64,000 nucleotides of DNA, taken from contig NW_027192196.1 of assembly GCF_041956535.1 (NCBI RefSeq), forward strand, positions 985,823-1,049,822, written 5' to 3'. The position numbers and the translations under genes were made by a program. Below the pieces are notes generated by a model. That model had not been told where the DNA came from and ran no database searches. It saw only the letters and a list, made by a program, of their open reading frames with translations. Within the stretch, counting starts at the first letter, position 1. Each line of letters opens with the position of its first letter. The stretch comes from Calcarisporiella thermophila CBS 279.70. Lineage: Eukaryota; Calcarisporiellomycota. This document shows positions 11,367 through 21,844 of the stretch, piece after piece.

Positions 11367-13391
11367 TCATGATCTCCGTGGGTTTTCTCCCATAAATGAT
11401 TTTCGCAGCCCTTCGCCGATGCCATTTTCCACCTCCTCCTGAGGGATATGAGACTGCCTCAATGGCGGCTCCCGCTCCTCGTTCAAGGTGCCGTATCCAA
11501 TATGATTGCTCCTTGGGGCATCCTTCTTGATCAGGGCGGTATTGGTATCTCGAGGGATGTTGTCGGAGGAGGGCCTCAGGTGCAGAAGATGGCCTTGCTG
11601 CGATTGGAATTGTGCGCGCCATTTATGAACGTCGAAGAGAGGGTGAAGACGTGGGCTCCCGGGCAGTTTGAATGGCTTGCGGATGACCTTGACTTTCTTG
11701 TGCACTAGAGGAGGATGAGAGGATGGCGAGCGCATTAGCGGCTCTGGTGTACATTCAGACTTAGCATGGAAGAGAAAATTTACCATCCACGTAGACTGAT
11801 CCCACGCCCCCAAGAAGCCCATTAGAGAGGTCAGTAAAAGCTGGCAGTGAAGGGGTAGTGAGGTTTCTTACCGTCAGTTTCGTCGATAATCTCTTCGCCT
11901 ATCAGCTCCTCTATCACGTCCTCGAGAGTTATCACCCCTAGGGGCTTGCATTCAGGATCACTGGGGTCGTAAACCAGCACCATGTGGCTTCTTCCCTCCT
12001 GGAAGAAATTGAGCACGTCGAGACAACTGGTGTGAGACGGCATCGCGGGGAGCGTGGAGAGATGAAATGCAGACACTTTCCGAGGAAAGAGAGGGTTAGA
12101 GGAGAGAAGAGAGAGAGTTAGGGCCGTCGGTAGCAATTCCAGTCCATGCTATATTCCATGTCACTTTCACTCTGCTTACCAGGCAGCCGATCCTCAGGGT
12201 CACAAGTAATCAGTTGCTTGACCAAAAGCATGCCCACGAAGTTGGTTTTTCCCGGCGGCGCATAAACGGGTATCCGTGAATATCCAGCCAGGAGGATGCG
12301 GTATAGCGTCTGCTCATCTAGAATGTGATCCGTACTCAGCGTGAACACGTCCTCGAGGGGCGTCATGACCGCAGAGACCGGCTTCTCGCGTAAATCGAGG
12401 ACGGCGCCAATGATCGTCACCTCATCCTCAGTGAGACCCTCAAAATTGTCGTTGTCTCCTTGGTGAAGGGAAACAAGAGTTTTTAGCTCTAAAAGGAGAA
12501 AAAATAGGAAACAGAGGGGGTGAGAATTCATCCGAAAAGAAGGTAGGAGTCGTGGGGGCAAAATTGGTACCTGCTTTGCGGTAAGTAATTCCCCTGTCTT
12601 CCCCAAGACAATAGTCGAGCAGCAGAGCAATCGGGTAGGCAATGGGATAGAGGAGGTACATAAGAATGAGCACAAACCAAAAAAAGAACGAACCTATGAC
12701 GAGCCCATGGCGAACACAAATAGCTGGAGAAGAGAGGAAGAAAAGAAAGGTCAGGGTGAGCAACATTGCATAGCTTCAATGGAGCCATGATACCTTGGGG
12801 GATGATTCTGTTGGCCGGATTCAAGGCAAACAATGCGGGAAATGAGATTAGTAAGGATACAAAAAGGCACGGGCCCTCGAATTAAAGCCGATACGTACTC
12901 GCCGAAAATCACGATTAAAGCGGTCGAAATCAGGACAGCAGGCCAGCCACCGCTAAATATAGAGTCAAGCACGATCGGCAGGGTCTCATTGACAATGACA
13001 TTGGACAAGAGTAGAGTCACCAATATCCAGTGCTTCCCCCGTCGCAGAAGACTGAGAATCTTCTCAGCATGCTGGCGGTCACGAAGCTCTCCCGACTGGG
13101 CGAGTATTTGAATGTGGGTCGAATCGATCCCCATTAGCGCGAGGGTCAGCCCTAAGATTGGGGTATAGGTGAGAAACTTTCAACAGGGCCTCCAATTCCC
13201 ATTCAGCAACCTGCAAAGATTCCGCCCATGCAAACCAGAATAATCATCACGGTTAACTTCCACCAAAATGAGGAGTAATCTACGGGGAGCAGGTGGTTAT
13301 GACCCAAAAGGCGGGGCGGTGATGCATGGCTCGGCGATATGAAGTGCGCGAGCCCCCACCATAGCCCCCAGCTACACCGAGGTATGGACAT
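11367..13391 (-). CDS. MAM3: CNNM/Mam3-type metal transport protein with CBS pair
   Basis: Vacuolar or plasma-membrane protein linked to divalent metal homeostasis in this family. Eight exons (13391-13211, 13151-12899, 12807-12794, 12723-12571, 12488-12180, 12075-11872, 11795-11784, 11704-11367) encode 487 residues. The DUF21/CNNM membrane domain spans roughly residues 38-195: [46 protein letters not shown] and an [10 protein letters not shown] end. The CBS pair follows, with [27 protein letters not shown] and [17 protein letters not shown]. After DVYVDVHKKV comes a 90-residue polar tail. Exons of 14 and 12 nt encode conserved residues. The N-terminus is the least certain part, because the first 35 residues do not match relatives well. 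Confidence 0.9.
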
Positions 13392-14386
13392 TGTGGTTGC
13401 GTGGTGGCAAAGATAAGTCTCCCTATTTCTCGGGAAAAAAAAAATATCCTTCTTAGCTCTCAGGCGACAGAGGGAGAGTCACAGCCCAGTGTGTTGAGGT
13501 GGATACCAGTCAAGGGGAAAATTAGTGGGAGGAAACAAAAACAAAGCTTTCTTTAAGAGGGCCGTGGGGGTGTGCCCTTATTTCCCTTCCTGCCTGATGG
13601 TCATAGAGTTTTGGGAAACTTTGGAGGGGGAGGAGAGTGGCGGCTTGAATCCCATAATTCCGCCGAATTCCACTCGGCTCCACTTCAGTAAAACCCCGAC
13701 CCGGGCCCAAGCTGGTTTTCTCTAAAAAAGGGCGCGCGGCCGCGAATTGGAGGGAATCCCCCACCCTCTCATCTCGCACTGCCGGACGCGAGCCCCTTGG
13801 CCATCGAGTGGCTGGGGCCACGTTCTGAATGGTCATCCAGACATTTAGCGCGCATAATCTTTGGGCTGTGGGTGGCCCACGACTGGCGTTCGTCTCGATG
13901 AGGCTGGAAGGCCGGGGCTGCCTGCCATTAACTCTAAACAACATACCACGGCTAGACATTGGATCGAGAATCCCGCTTTCTATTGAGAATTTTAGTTTAA
14001 TAATATTGTTTTGGGGTGGGGAAAATAGAAGAAAGAAGGAAAACATAGACAGGGTCACACTCCATCCAGGTAAATAATAGAGGAAAGGAAGAAGAAGGAA
14101 AAAAAAAAAAGAAGCGAAGAGACAACGAAAAAGAAAGATAAAGAATAAGCGACAAGCCATATTCACAGAAAAATAAAGATAACACACATGCACAGAAGAT
14201 ACTATTGTTGCCATTGATAACGATTAATTAAATTTTAAACGATGAGGAGAGAGAGGGGAAAACAAAAGGTCAAGCAAAAGAAGACAGAGTGGAAGGCAAA
14301 GTGGAGCGCAGAGACGAAAGAGAAGATGAAAAGAGAATGGGAGAGAGGGAGAGAGGAGAGAGAGAGAGAGAGAGAAATAAAAAGAG
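13392..14386. other. Intergenic region
   Basis: This 1-kb gap lies between the CNNM-type gene, whose promoter it should contain, and the 3' end of the F-box gene. It includes T/A-rich blocks at 13980-14230 and a GA microsatellite at 14341-14376. The long minus-strand frame here is pyrimidine low complexity with no family similarity. Confidence 0.5.
14341..14376 (+). repeat. GA-rich microsatellite
   Basis: Nearly pure GA dinucleotide run directly downstream of the F-box gene stop codon, with a few GGA interruptions. Confidence 0.8.
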
Positions 14387-16015
14387 TTAGCTCTTTTTAT
14401 TCTCCTCTTCCTCGTCCTCCTCTTCCTCAATCTCCTCGATCTCGTCATCTTCGACCCCCACCGCCTCCGTCTCCTCCTCTTCCCCCTCGGTCTCCTGGGG
14501 CGCCTTCCAAAGCAACCAGCCGCCAACGTATCGGAACTCGGCATCGTGGTACATGCCCACCATTCCAAACGCACAGGTCCGCCCCTCGTACACAAACTCC
14601 GTTTCCTCGGGGTCGTTGTATTGCTTCACAAAGGAGACCACCCCGTCGTCACTACACCGCCCGCGCTTGATGGTGAAGATGTCGTCGGCATCCACGCCTT
14701 GCCCGGAGAACATCATGAAGGGTCGGTGGACGCTGAAGACCTGGGCCGGGGCAAAGGGGCTGGTGCCCGAGGGGAGAAAATGGGTGGGGGTGGGCTGGGA
14801 TGAGTTGGGCAGATGGGGGCCGCCGGAGCCGGCGGCGGCGGTGCTCGTGCCGGTGGGGTCGGCGGCGGTGGGCACGGGGGGCGGGTGGGAGGGCGGGGGG
14901 GGATGCACCTCCTCGAACCGCAGTTGCAAGTCCATCCACACAAACTTTTCGAAGTAATTCGAGTCTGCGTCGTAGTAGAAATAGTGGCCGAGCCACCGCC
15001 CGCTGAAGGCGGAAAGGTCCTCCAGCGGCATGATCATGCTGACTGGCTCCCCCAGATCGTAGTAGTCGAAGACGGCCGAGGCCGGGATGATCCGATGCGG
15101 GATAAGGCCGAGGTGCTCCTCGAGGATGGCGGGGTCCATGTCCGTCATGCTGTCGGAGTCGTCCATTTCCTGGCGGCGGAAGCTTGCCACGGCGAGCAGG
15201 TGGATGGCATGGGTGGTCACGATGGTCATCCGCGTGCGCGAGTCCATGTGTTTTTGCATCACCTCAACGAGGCCGTCGCGGGCGCTGAGCTCCCTCCCCA
15301 CGGGATCATCTAAGCAGAGAGAAAAAGAGGCGCGGATCAATAGAGAATTCGGGCGAAGGAGAAGAAAGCAACCGAGCCGGAGCAAGCAGGTAGGCGATGC
15401 AGAGCCAGCTATGGATCCATACCCCATGCACTGAGCATCGAGAGTATCACGACGCACGCCTCGAAGCAATTCGCAGACAGGCGGTGCTGTCTATCATCCT
15501 CTTCCAAGATGTCTGCTACAAATGTGTGCACCCCCGCCCCTATCAGATGCTGCGTCGCCTCTCCATCTAGTAACGAAAAGAGGTGAGTTGTGCGACCTAG
15601 TGCGGCGTGAGAAATTCCGGATACGCTTACCGTTCTCGACGACGATATCCCACAGCATCTTAATCACGGCATCCACCCCGATCTGTTCCGCGCCCGCCCG
15701 CAAATTTCGCAATATCCGGAATCTTGCTGCGACGTCATTTCGCCAGCCACCATTGCTTCTCTGCCGGGGGGTGTACACCCATCCATAGCGCATGCGGTCA
15801 AGCGGACAACCCGTCCGCCAGCCGGCGGTGGCATGCCCACGCAGGCCAAATGCACAAGAGAATGCTATTTTCCACAAACGATCATCATCAATAACGTCAT
15901 GCCACCGCCGGCACACACCCGCAACGGTGCAGAGATCCTGGTAGGGGCGATCAAGCGATGGAAGGAACGAGGCGATGGAAAAGAGGACCTCCTGTGGGAG
16001 CTCATCCAGGTGCAT
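14387..16015 (-). CDS. F-box protein
   Basis: Likely substrate receptor of an SCF ubiquitin ligase. Three exons (16015-15631, 15539-15423, 15309-14387) encode 474 residues. The N-terminal F-box occupies residues 3-50 (LDELPQEVLFSIASFLPSL, VCRRWHDVIDDDRLWK). The C-terminal half has a strand-rich pattern seen in other fungal F-box proteins: GRWLGHYFYYDADS, then DDIFTIKRGRC, VSFVKQYN, EFVYEGRTCAFGMVGMY and VGGWLLWK. A Pro/Ser/Gly-rich insert of about 60 residues interrupts this domain. The last 30 residues are almost all Glu and Asp. The substrate cannot be guessed. Confidence 0.8.
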
Positions 16016-16101
16016 GGTGTATAAGGGGTGGATTGAATTGGGAGAATGGAAAATTATGGGGAGAGGAAAAAGCTAAAATCGAGTAGGAATGGGGGAGAGA
16101 A

Positions 16102-16106
<5 letters not shown>

Positions 16107-16145
<39 letters not shown>
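16107..16145 (+). repeat. GA microsatellite at left gap edge
   Basis: Pure GA dinucleotides run up to the first N. The same repeat resumes at 16847-16860 on the other side of the gap. Confidence 0.9.
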
Positions 16146-16846
16146 NNNNNNNNNNNNNNNNNNNNNNNNNNNNNNNNNNNNNNNNNNNNNNNNNNNNNNN
16201 NNNNNNNNNNNNNNNNNNNNNNNNNNNNNNNNNNNNNNNNNNNNNNNNNNNNNNNNNNNNNNNNNNNNNNNNNNNNNNNNNNNNNNNNNNNNNNNNNNNN
16301 NNNNNNNNNNNNNNNNNNNNNNNNNNNNNNNNNNNNNNNNNNNNNNNNNNNNNNNNNNNNNNNNNNNNNNNNNNNNNNNNNNNNNNNNNNNNNNNNNNNN
16401 NNNNNNNNNNNNNNNNNNNNNNNNNNNNNNNNNNNNNNNNNNNNNNNNNNNNNNNNNNNNNNNNNNNNNNNNNNNNNNNNNNNNNNNNNNNNNNNNNNNN
16501 NNNNNNNNNNNNNNNNNNNNNNNNNNNNNNNNNNNNNNNNNNNNNNNNNNNNNNNNNNNNNNNNNNNNNNNNNNNNNNNNNNNNNNNNNNNNNNNNNNNN
16601 NNNNNNNNNNNNNNNNNNNNNNNNNNNNNNNNNNNNNNNNNNNNNNNNNNNNNNNNNNNNNNNNNNNNNNNNNNNNNNNNNNNNNNNNNNNNNNNNNNNN
16701 NNNNNNNNNNNNNNNNNNNNNNNNNNNNNNNNNNNNNNNNNNNNNNNNNNNNNNNNNNNNNNNNNNNNNNNNNNNNNNNNNNNNNNNNNNNNNNNNNNNN
16801 NNNNNNNNNNNNNNNNNNNNNNNNNNNNNNNNNNNNNNNNNNNNNN
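16146..16846. other. Assembly gap (701 N)
   Basis: A run of 701 undetermined bases, flanked on both sides by GA repeats in the same register and orientation. The gap most likely represents an unresolved GA tract and its true length is unknown. Any open frame drawn across it is meaningless. Confidence 0.95.
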
Positions 16847-17446
16847 GAGAGAGAGAGAGAAAGGGTGGAGGGCGGATAACAACAGTAAGCAATCGGCAAC
16901 AGGGTCAGCAACAGCAACAGCAACAGCAGCCGTATGAAATGGTGGATTCTAAATGGAAGGCGCGTCAGTGAAGAGAGCAAAAATAATTAAAAGGAAAAAT
17001 AGGTGCTTGCAGACGGGGAAATTTTCTCTGGAGAAATCTGTCACATCCATCATCGCTGGAAGCTGCGAATCCGTATCGATATCTGTATATCCCTAGATTA
17101 CAGCCTGCCACGTCTCCATACAACCGCGCTCCCCCTCCAGCCTAATGATAAGGGGGGCCGACATTTGCATGGGCACCACACCGCCGCACCACTGCCGTTT
17201 GCCGCCCCCCTCCCCCTCACCGCCACACCTTCGAATTAATAGCTCAGTCGCATGGAATAAGGAGAAACAAAATAAAGCTACCTTGAATTAGGCAATTTTC
17301 CTAATCATCGAAGAATTCGGCAAATATCCCGACTGAAATCACTTGCATGCTCATGTAAAAAAATCCGCTTTTCATATCGGGCGATGAAAAAGGAATTTAT
17401 TCTTCTTCCAGAGACTCCTTCTCTCATTCCTCTATAATTAGAATAG

Positions 17447-18257
17447 ATGCAGACACGGAAATACATCTTTGTGCTTACTCTACTGGTTCTTCTTGTCGTC
17501 CTCCCCTCCCTCTACTACCTCAGCTACTCGCAGGACGATGATGACGATGTGTTCCTGCACTCCATGATCTTGGCATCGCCTCCCATCGACGAGAGCGTGC
17601 GGGATGGCGGCGTAATTATGACGGAGCTGACCAACTCGACCATCAGGTGAGATTCTCCATTTGCTTTCGTGCTGCCATGTCCATACTAGATCAGGTGTGC
17701 TCTCTCTTCTAGGGCGGAGCTAGGACGATCCACTTGGCGGGTAAGTCTAATCACGGCGATCTTATCTCCGATACCGCCCTCTCTAACCTCGTTCTCCCCC
17801 TCTCTCTCTTCCCCCCCCCCCCTCCATCTCTCTCGCCTTCCTTATGGTAGTTGCTTCACACCATGACGGCTAGATTTCCGACCTCCCCCACCCAAGATGA
17901 AAAAGATGCACTCAAGCACTTTATATACCTTCTCTCCCGACTTTATCCCTGCGGGCAGTGGTAAGTGCACTTCTCTGGACGCTCCATTGGTTGCGCTCAT
18001 TTTTTTCTCCTGGTACATCTGATCATGCGGATAGCGCCCACGAGTTCCAGCAGATCCTCAAGAGGTATCCGCCGCAGGTGTCCTCCCGCGAAGCTGCATC
18101 TCAGTGGGCATGCGCGGTGCACAACATCGTCAACAAGCGCCTGGGCAAGGAGGAGTTCGACTGTGGCCAGATTGCAGACAAGTACAAGTGCGGGTGCGAG
18201 GGCGAGGAGAACAAGGCCAAGCTGAACGCGCGTTCATTCTCCCACTCGATTCTCTAA
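17447..18257 (+). CDS. ERV2: Erv1/Alr-family FAD-linked sulfhydryl oxidase, ER type
   Basis: Oxidises thiols to disulfides with FAD, passing electrons to oxygen. Exons 17447-17646, 17713-17740, 17851-17960 and 18035-18257 encode 186 residues. A signal anchor (residues 7-27) starts the protein, which points to the ER lumen as for yeast Erv2, not to mitochondria. The oxidase domain follows: ELGRSTWRLLHTMTARFP (FAD contact), the active-site Cys110-Gly-Gln-Cys113 in YPCGQC, WACAVHNIVNKRLGK and the structural FDCG. A second cysteine pair near the C-terminus (KCGCEG) resembles the shuttle pair of Erv2. The second exon is only 28 nt. The start is the first ATG before the anchor. Confidence 0.92.
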
Positions 18258-19242
18258 ACCTTGCTGCCACTTCCTGTAGAGGCCGCCTCTGTATAGCGAG
18301 GGGGTGGGGGAGCTCTTCTGGACTTTAATTTTGCATTTGCTTTCTTGGGTTTATATTGTTTTTTCCTATTTTGTCCGCTTTTGAAAATAGCAGCCATATA
18401 GAGTTGTCATCATGTTGTATGGAAATAGATAAAAATGGTGTATATTTCAAAAAGGCAATCTCTGCAGTCACCGTGATGCCAGCCGGGCTGGAGGGCTTTG
18501 CAGCCTCGCCCGAAAGTTTGGCCGCCCGGCTATCCGCAGGCCAAATCCGAGGCGGATAGGCGGGAAAAGGCCCAAATGGCGTGCTTCTTTCGCACTCTGC
18601 TGCGGCTGGCATTCAAAGCGGGCGGCCCTTTAACCTTGTCGCGGGCGTCGCCTCCTGCAGCCGCAGCGCGACAGCGGCGATGCCTCGGGCATGTCGAGGC
18701 TGGGGGCAGGAGGAGGGGGGGCGGCAGCGTGCGTGCGAAGTTGACTAATCAAGCAGGCCTTGGGCCAGCTCTATAGCGATTAGCCAGCGGGACTCTTACT
18801 CGATATGGCCTGGAAATTTCTTACTATATTCCGTGCAATTTTATATTCGTCGAATTTTTTTTGCGTGTGTTCCATATGTATTGGTGCTGACTCAAGCCAA
18901 CCGCTGGGCGGGATAATCTTTTGATCAGAAATTTTTTAGCTTGAATTCGATTGACTCATGGAAGAATTGCGATAATAAAAAGTATCGGCTCGAGAGAACC
19001 CCTAACCTCCCAGAAAATTTTTTCAAGTCAGCGCTAGCCCCCTCTGTAATTATCCTTCACGTTTGCATAGAGCCGGCCGCCCCCATACTCCCGTAGCCTC
19101 TATTTTCTCCCCCTTTCACCTGGATCATATCTCCTCATCACTATACCTGCCTCGCTGTCTTGATCTGAGCTTTGATCTTCATTTTTAGTCCTTGGCATCT
19201 GTATCAATACTCCCTCCCGCTTCGCTTCTAGAGCTCCCCACC
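18258..19242. other. Intergenic and 5' region of the cyclin gene
   Basis: A G+C-rich patch at 18480-18770 is followed by A/T-rich sequence. Pyrimidine-rich DNA at 19095-19190 precedes the cyclin start. No coding region is supported. Confidence 0.5.
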
Positions 19243-20193
19243 ATGATCTTCTTTGTCCCGGCTACGATCCCCGAATCGATGCAGGGATTATGCACAGCCT
19301 TAGATTTCCACACATCCGCCCTTACCCCCAAGCACCGCACATCCTCAGAAAGGAGCAGCAAACCCACCCCTCGGCGCTCCAGACAACACCGCTTCAACCC
19401 CACCGCTCGCCCCGCTGACAAACCCGAGCGAGATCAGCAGCGTGCCGTGCAGCCCTTTGCCGCCAATTTCGTCGACGTCGCCACCCTGATCATCGGCTCG
19501 ATCTGGCCCCAATCCGTCTCCTCCATCTCCAACTCCAGGATCCTGCCTCTGCGCGAGTTCATTGAGGTCACCCTCCGCCGCTCGCATGCATCCTACTCCA
19601 CATTTCAGACCGCCCTCTTCTACATGTGCCGGGTACGCACCAAGGTCCTTGAGCAGCGCCAGGCCGGCGAGTGCCATTTTCGCTGCGGCCGGCGTGCTTT
19701 TCTGGGCGCCCTGATCGTGTCCAACAAATTCCTCCAGGACAGAAACTACTCCAACCGCGCCTGGGCCCGGATCAGCGGGCTGTCTAGCGCGGAGGTTGCC
19801 TCGATCGAGCGCTCCTTCCTGGGCCTGATCGAGTATCGCCTCTTTGTGACCAAGGAGACGTTCGAGAGCTGGACCGGCTTCATGATTGCCCAGGCCACCA
19901 AGCTGCGCGGGGTCAAGCTGGGCGGTGCTTTCGGCGCCGAGGCGCAGAGCCCCATGGCCGCCCGTGTGGCCATCCCCCCCGCCCACCCGGAGAAGCTGGC
20001 TGAGCCCATGCCGACGGTGGCCGCCGTCGGCGACATGCCCTCGCCCTGCACCCCGAGCCACGAGCTCCCCAGCCCCGGCCCGTTCTTTGCCCCCGGTGGA
20101 CTCGCCTCTACTGGCTCCGCCGACTACCCCTCCCCTGCCTTCTCCTCCGCCAGCACCTCGGGTGTCTTGGCGGATGTGGAAGTGTCTGTGTGA
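19243..20193 (+). CDS. Pho85-type (PCL/Pho80-like) cyclin
   Basis: Regulatory subunit of a cyclin-dependent kinase of the Pho85/Cdk5 class. The ATG at 19243 sits in a CCACC context and opens a single-exon frame of 316 residues. The cyclin box covers roughly residues 65-210: FVDVATLIIGSIWPQ, ILPLREFIEVTLRRSHASYSTF, ALFYMCRVRTKV, RRAFLGALIVSNKFLQDRNYSNRAWARISGLS and IERSFLGLIEYRLFV. The spacing resembles Pcl1/Pcl2/Pas1 proteins more than B-type cyclins. The last 100 residues are Pro/Ala/Ser-rich. The gene is convergent with the Cks1-type gene 617 bp away. An upstream in-frame TTG is ignored because the ATG has the better context. Confidence 0.9.
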   Translation: MIFFVPATIPESMQGLCTALDFHTSALTPKHRTSSERSSKPTPRRSRQHRFNPTARPADKPERDQQRAVQPFAANFVDVATLIIGSIWPQSVSSISNSRILPLREFIEVTLRRSHASYSTFQTALFYMCRVRTKVLEQRQAGECHFRCGRRAFLGALIVSNKFLQDRNYSNRAWARISGLSSAEVASIERSFLGLIEYRLFVTKETFESWTGFMIAQATKLRGVKLGGAFGAEAQSPMAARVAIPPAHPEKLAEPMPTVAAVGDMPSPCTPSHELPSPGPFFAPGGLASTGSADYPSPAFSSASTSGVLADVEVSV

Positions 20194-20810
20194 CCTCTCT
20201 ATATATATTCCTCCTCCCCCTTTTTATATTATGTGATATATAATGATTTATGTTCAAATGTGTAGTAATTAATGAAACATAATATCAAATAAAGCCGCGA
20301 AAAAAGCAGAAAAAAAAGGACCCAAAGCCATCTTTTAAAGGGGGCCTCGAGACCTACCCCGGTCGGCTCTGCTTTGGTTGGGGACGGGAGGAGGTAGCTA
20401 TCAGCAAAGGCATTATGTGAATGCGTTAGCATATATAAACTGTAAGGAGGAATGTATACCTTTGGTTGCAATTTCTGCGTATTCTTTTCCCGTGTCACGC
20501 TTACCGGTTAGGTGCAAAGTTTTCCCTAAAACCTTGTCTTTGTTTAAGAGTAGGGTTACGAAGCATAGAGGGGTTGAAGTTCAAGACCGTGATACTCTTA
20601 TATTTTTCGTTTGGATTAAAAATAATAAAAGAGATCATATAAAGTATTATAAAAAAAAGAAATGAAATTAAAACATTTGTACAGCCCATATTTTTTCCCC
20701 CCCTAGAAAAGAAATAAAACAATGATCAAACGAGGATACTTCAGTAATGAGGCGAAAAAAAAAACGAAAGTTCTATCATTTCCACTATTATTCAAACAAA
20801 AAGTCCCGAG
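20194..20810. other. Convergent 3' spacer between cyclin and Cks1 genes
   Basis: A+T-rich DNA with a plus-strand AATAAA at 20288, about 95 bp after the cyclin stop. Several A-tracts follow, at 20640-20760. No coding region is supported. Confidence 0.6.
20288..20293 (+). terminator. Candidate polyadenylation signal of the cyclin gene
   Basis: AATAAA located 95 bp after the stop codon in an A/T-rich 3' region. The call is by motif and position only. Confidence 0.45.
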
Positions 20811-21844
20811 TTACTTGACCCTAATCCGCTTATTGCGTTGTGTGTCTTCCTCATTTTCTGCCGTTGCACCCTCATCCTCAAGCTCATCTTCCTCCTCCTC
20901 TTCCTCCTCTTCCTCCTCTGCCTCTCCTGCATCCTCATAATGCTCTTCCTCTTCTTCCTCTTCGTCCAATACCTCTTCTTCCTCCTCCTCCTCCTCCTCC
21001 TCCTGCTCAAGATTTCGAGGATGTCTGTTCTCATCCATAGGCTCTGCAGGTGCCATCGTCGGTGCATCCTTCCGATATGGAACTCCAGTCACCTGCCTTT
21101 GCAGCAGCGGGCCACGTTCCTCCTTGCCGAGCCCCTTGCCTGGTGGATACCCATTTCCATACTTCAGCTGATAGTCTTTTTCGCGCTTGAAGCCGAGGAT
21201 ATGCGGCTCCGGCTAAGAGAAGGGCGAGAGGGGATAAGAAACATGAATTCACACGCATCACCCCCCGGCAACTCCTTTTCCGGCCGCATACACGGAGTGT
21301 AAGAGCCAAGCAACGGGAAATGACTTACCGTATGGACGAGGTAGTGCTCCCACCCCACCGACTGCACCACGCCGATCGACCGCCATTCTTCCTCTATTGA
21401 TGGAATCGCATAGATGAGAATCTCTCTGGTTCTGCGTTAGTATGGGGCGCCATTACCAGTTAATAATCGGAGAACGCGCGGATTCTCCTGGTCAAAAAAG
21501 TGGCGGGGAATATATCGTAACATCTCTTTCGGGAGAGTGACATGCCTATGCATTCGAAAACAAGGGTAAGGTTTCCTGCCCACCCATCCAAGAAGAAGAG
21601 CCGCTATCGCCCTATGCAGCACCCACCTGTACTCTGAGACATCATCGCTATACCGCGGGGAGTAGACGATCCGCTCGGCTAGCCGTTCTAGCTTGCTTAA
21701 ATTCTCTTTACTAATCTTGGGAGCATATCGCGAGCGGGATTCTCTGGTTTCCTCTTCCTCCTCCTCCTCCACCTCTTCTTCCTCCACCTCATCGAAATGA
21801 TTTTCGTCATTGCCCGCATCGTGGCAATACTCTATGCGCGGCAT
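20811..21844 (-). CDS. CKS1: Cks1/Suc1-type CDK regulatory subunit with acidic extensions
   Basis: Phospho-adaptor subunit of cyclin-dependent kinases. Exons 21844-21627, 21545-21457, 21393-21329 and 21212-20811 encode 257 residues, against roughly 80-150 in most relatives. The core (residues 50-140) carries the hallmarks: IVYSPRYSDDVSEYRH, VTLPKEMLRYIP, RLLTEEEWRSIGVVQSVGWEHY with the phosphate-site Ser and Trp, and the hinge HTPEPHILGFKRE. An N-terminal segment of 30 residues is mostly Glu. After the core come a linker and a tail of about 60 residues that is nearly all Glu, ending in basic NKRIRVK. Intron 2 has a perfect TACTAAC branch point. Intron 1 (81 bp) has no in-frame stop, so its retention would insert 27 residues inside the fold. 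Confidence 0.93.

Larger units (their letters stand above)
16016..17446. other. Intergenic region with assembly gap
   Basis: Divergent spacer between the F-box gene (-) and the Erv2-like gene (+). Half of it is unknown sequence inside a GA repeat. The readable right part (16860-17446) includes a CAGCAA run at 16905-16930 and no coding region. Confidence 0.6.

Noticed and set aside
13522-14214. 230-aa minus-strand open frame
   Set aside because: Composed of Phe/Leu/Ser runs from pyrimidine-rich DNA, with no family pattern.
16002-16980. Several 270-308-aa frames spanning the N gap
   Set aside because: They exist only because unknown bases were translated; the ends are GA or CT repeats.
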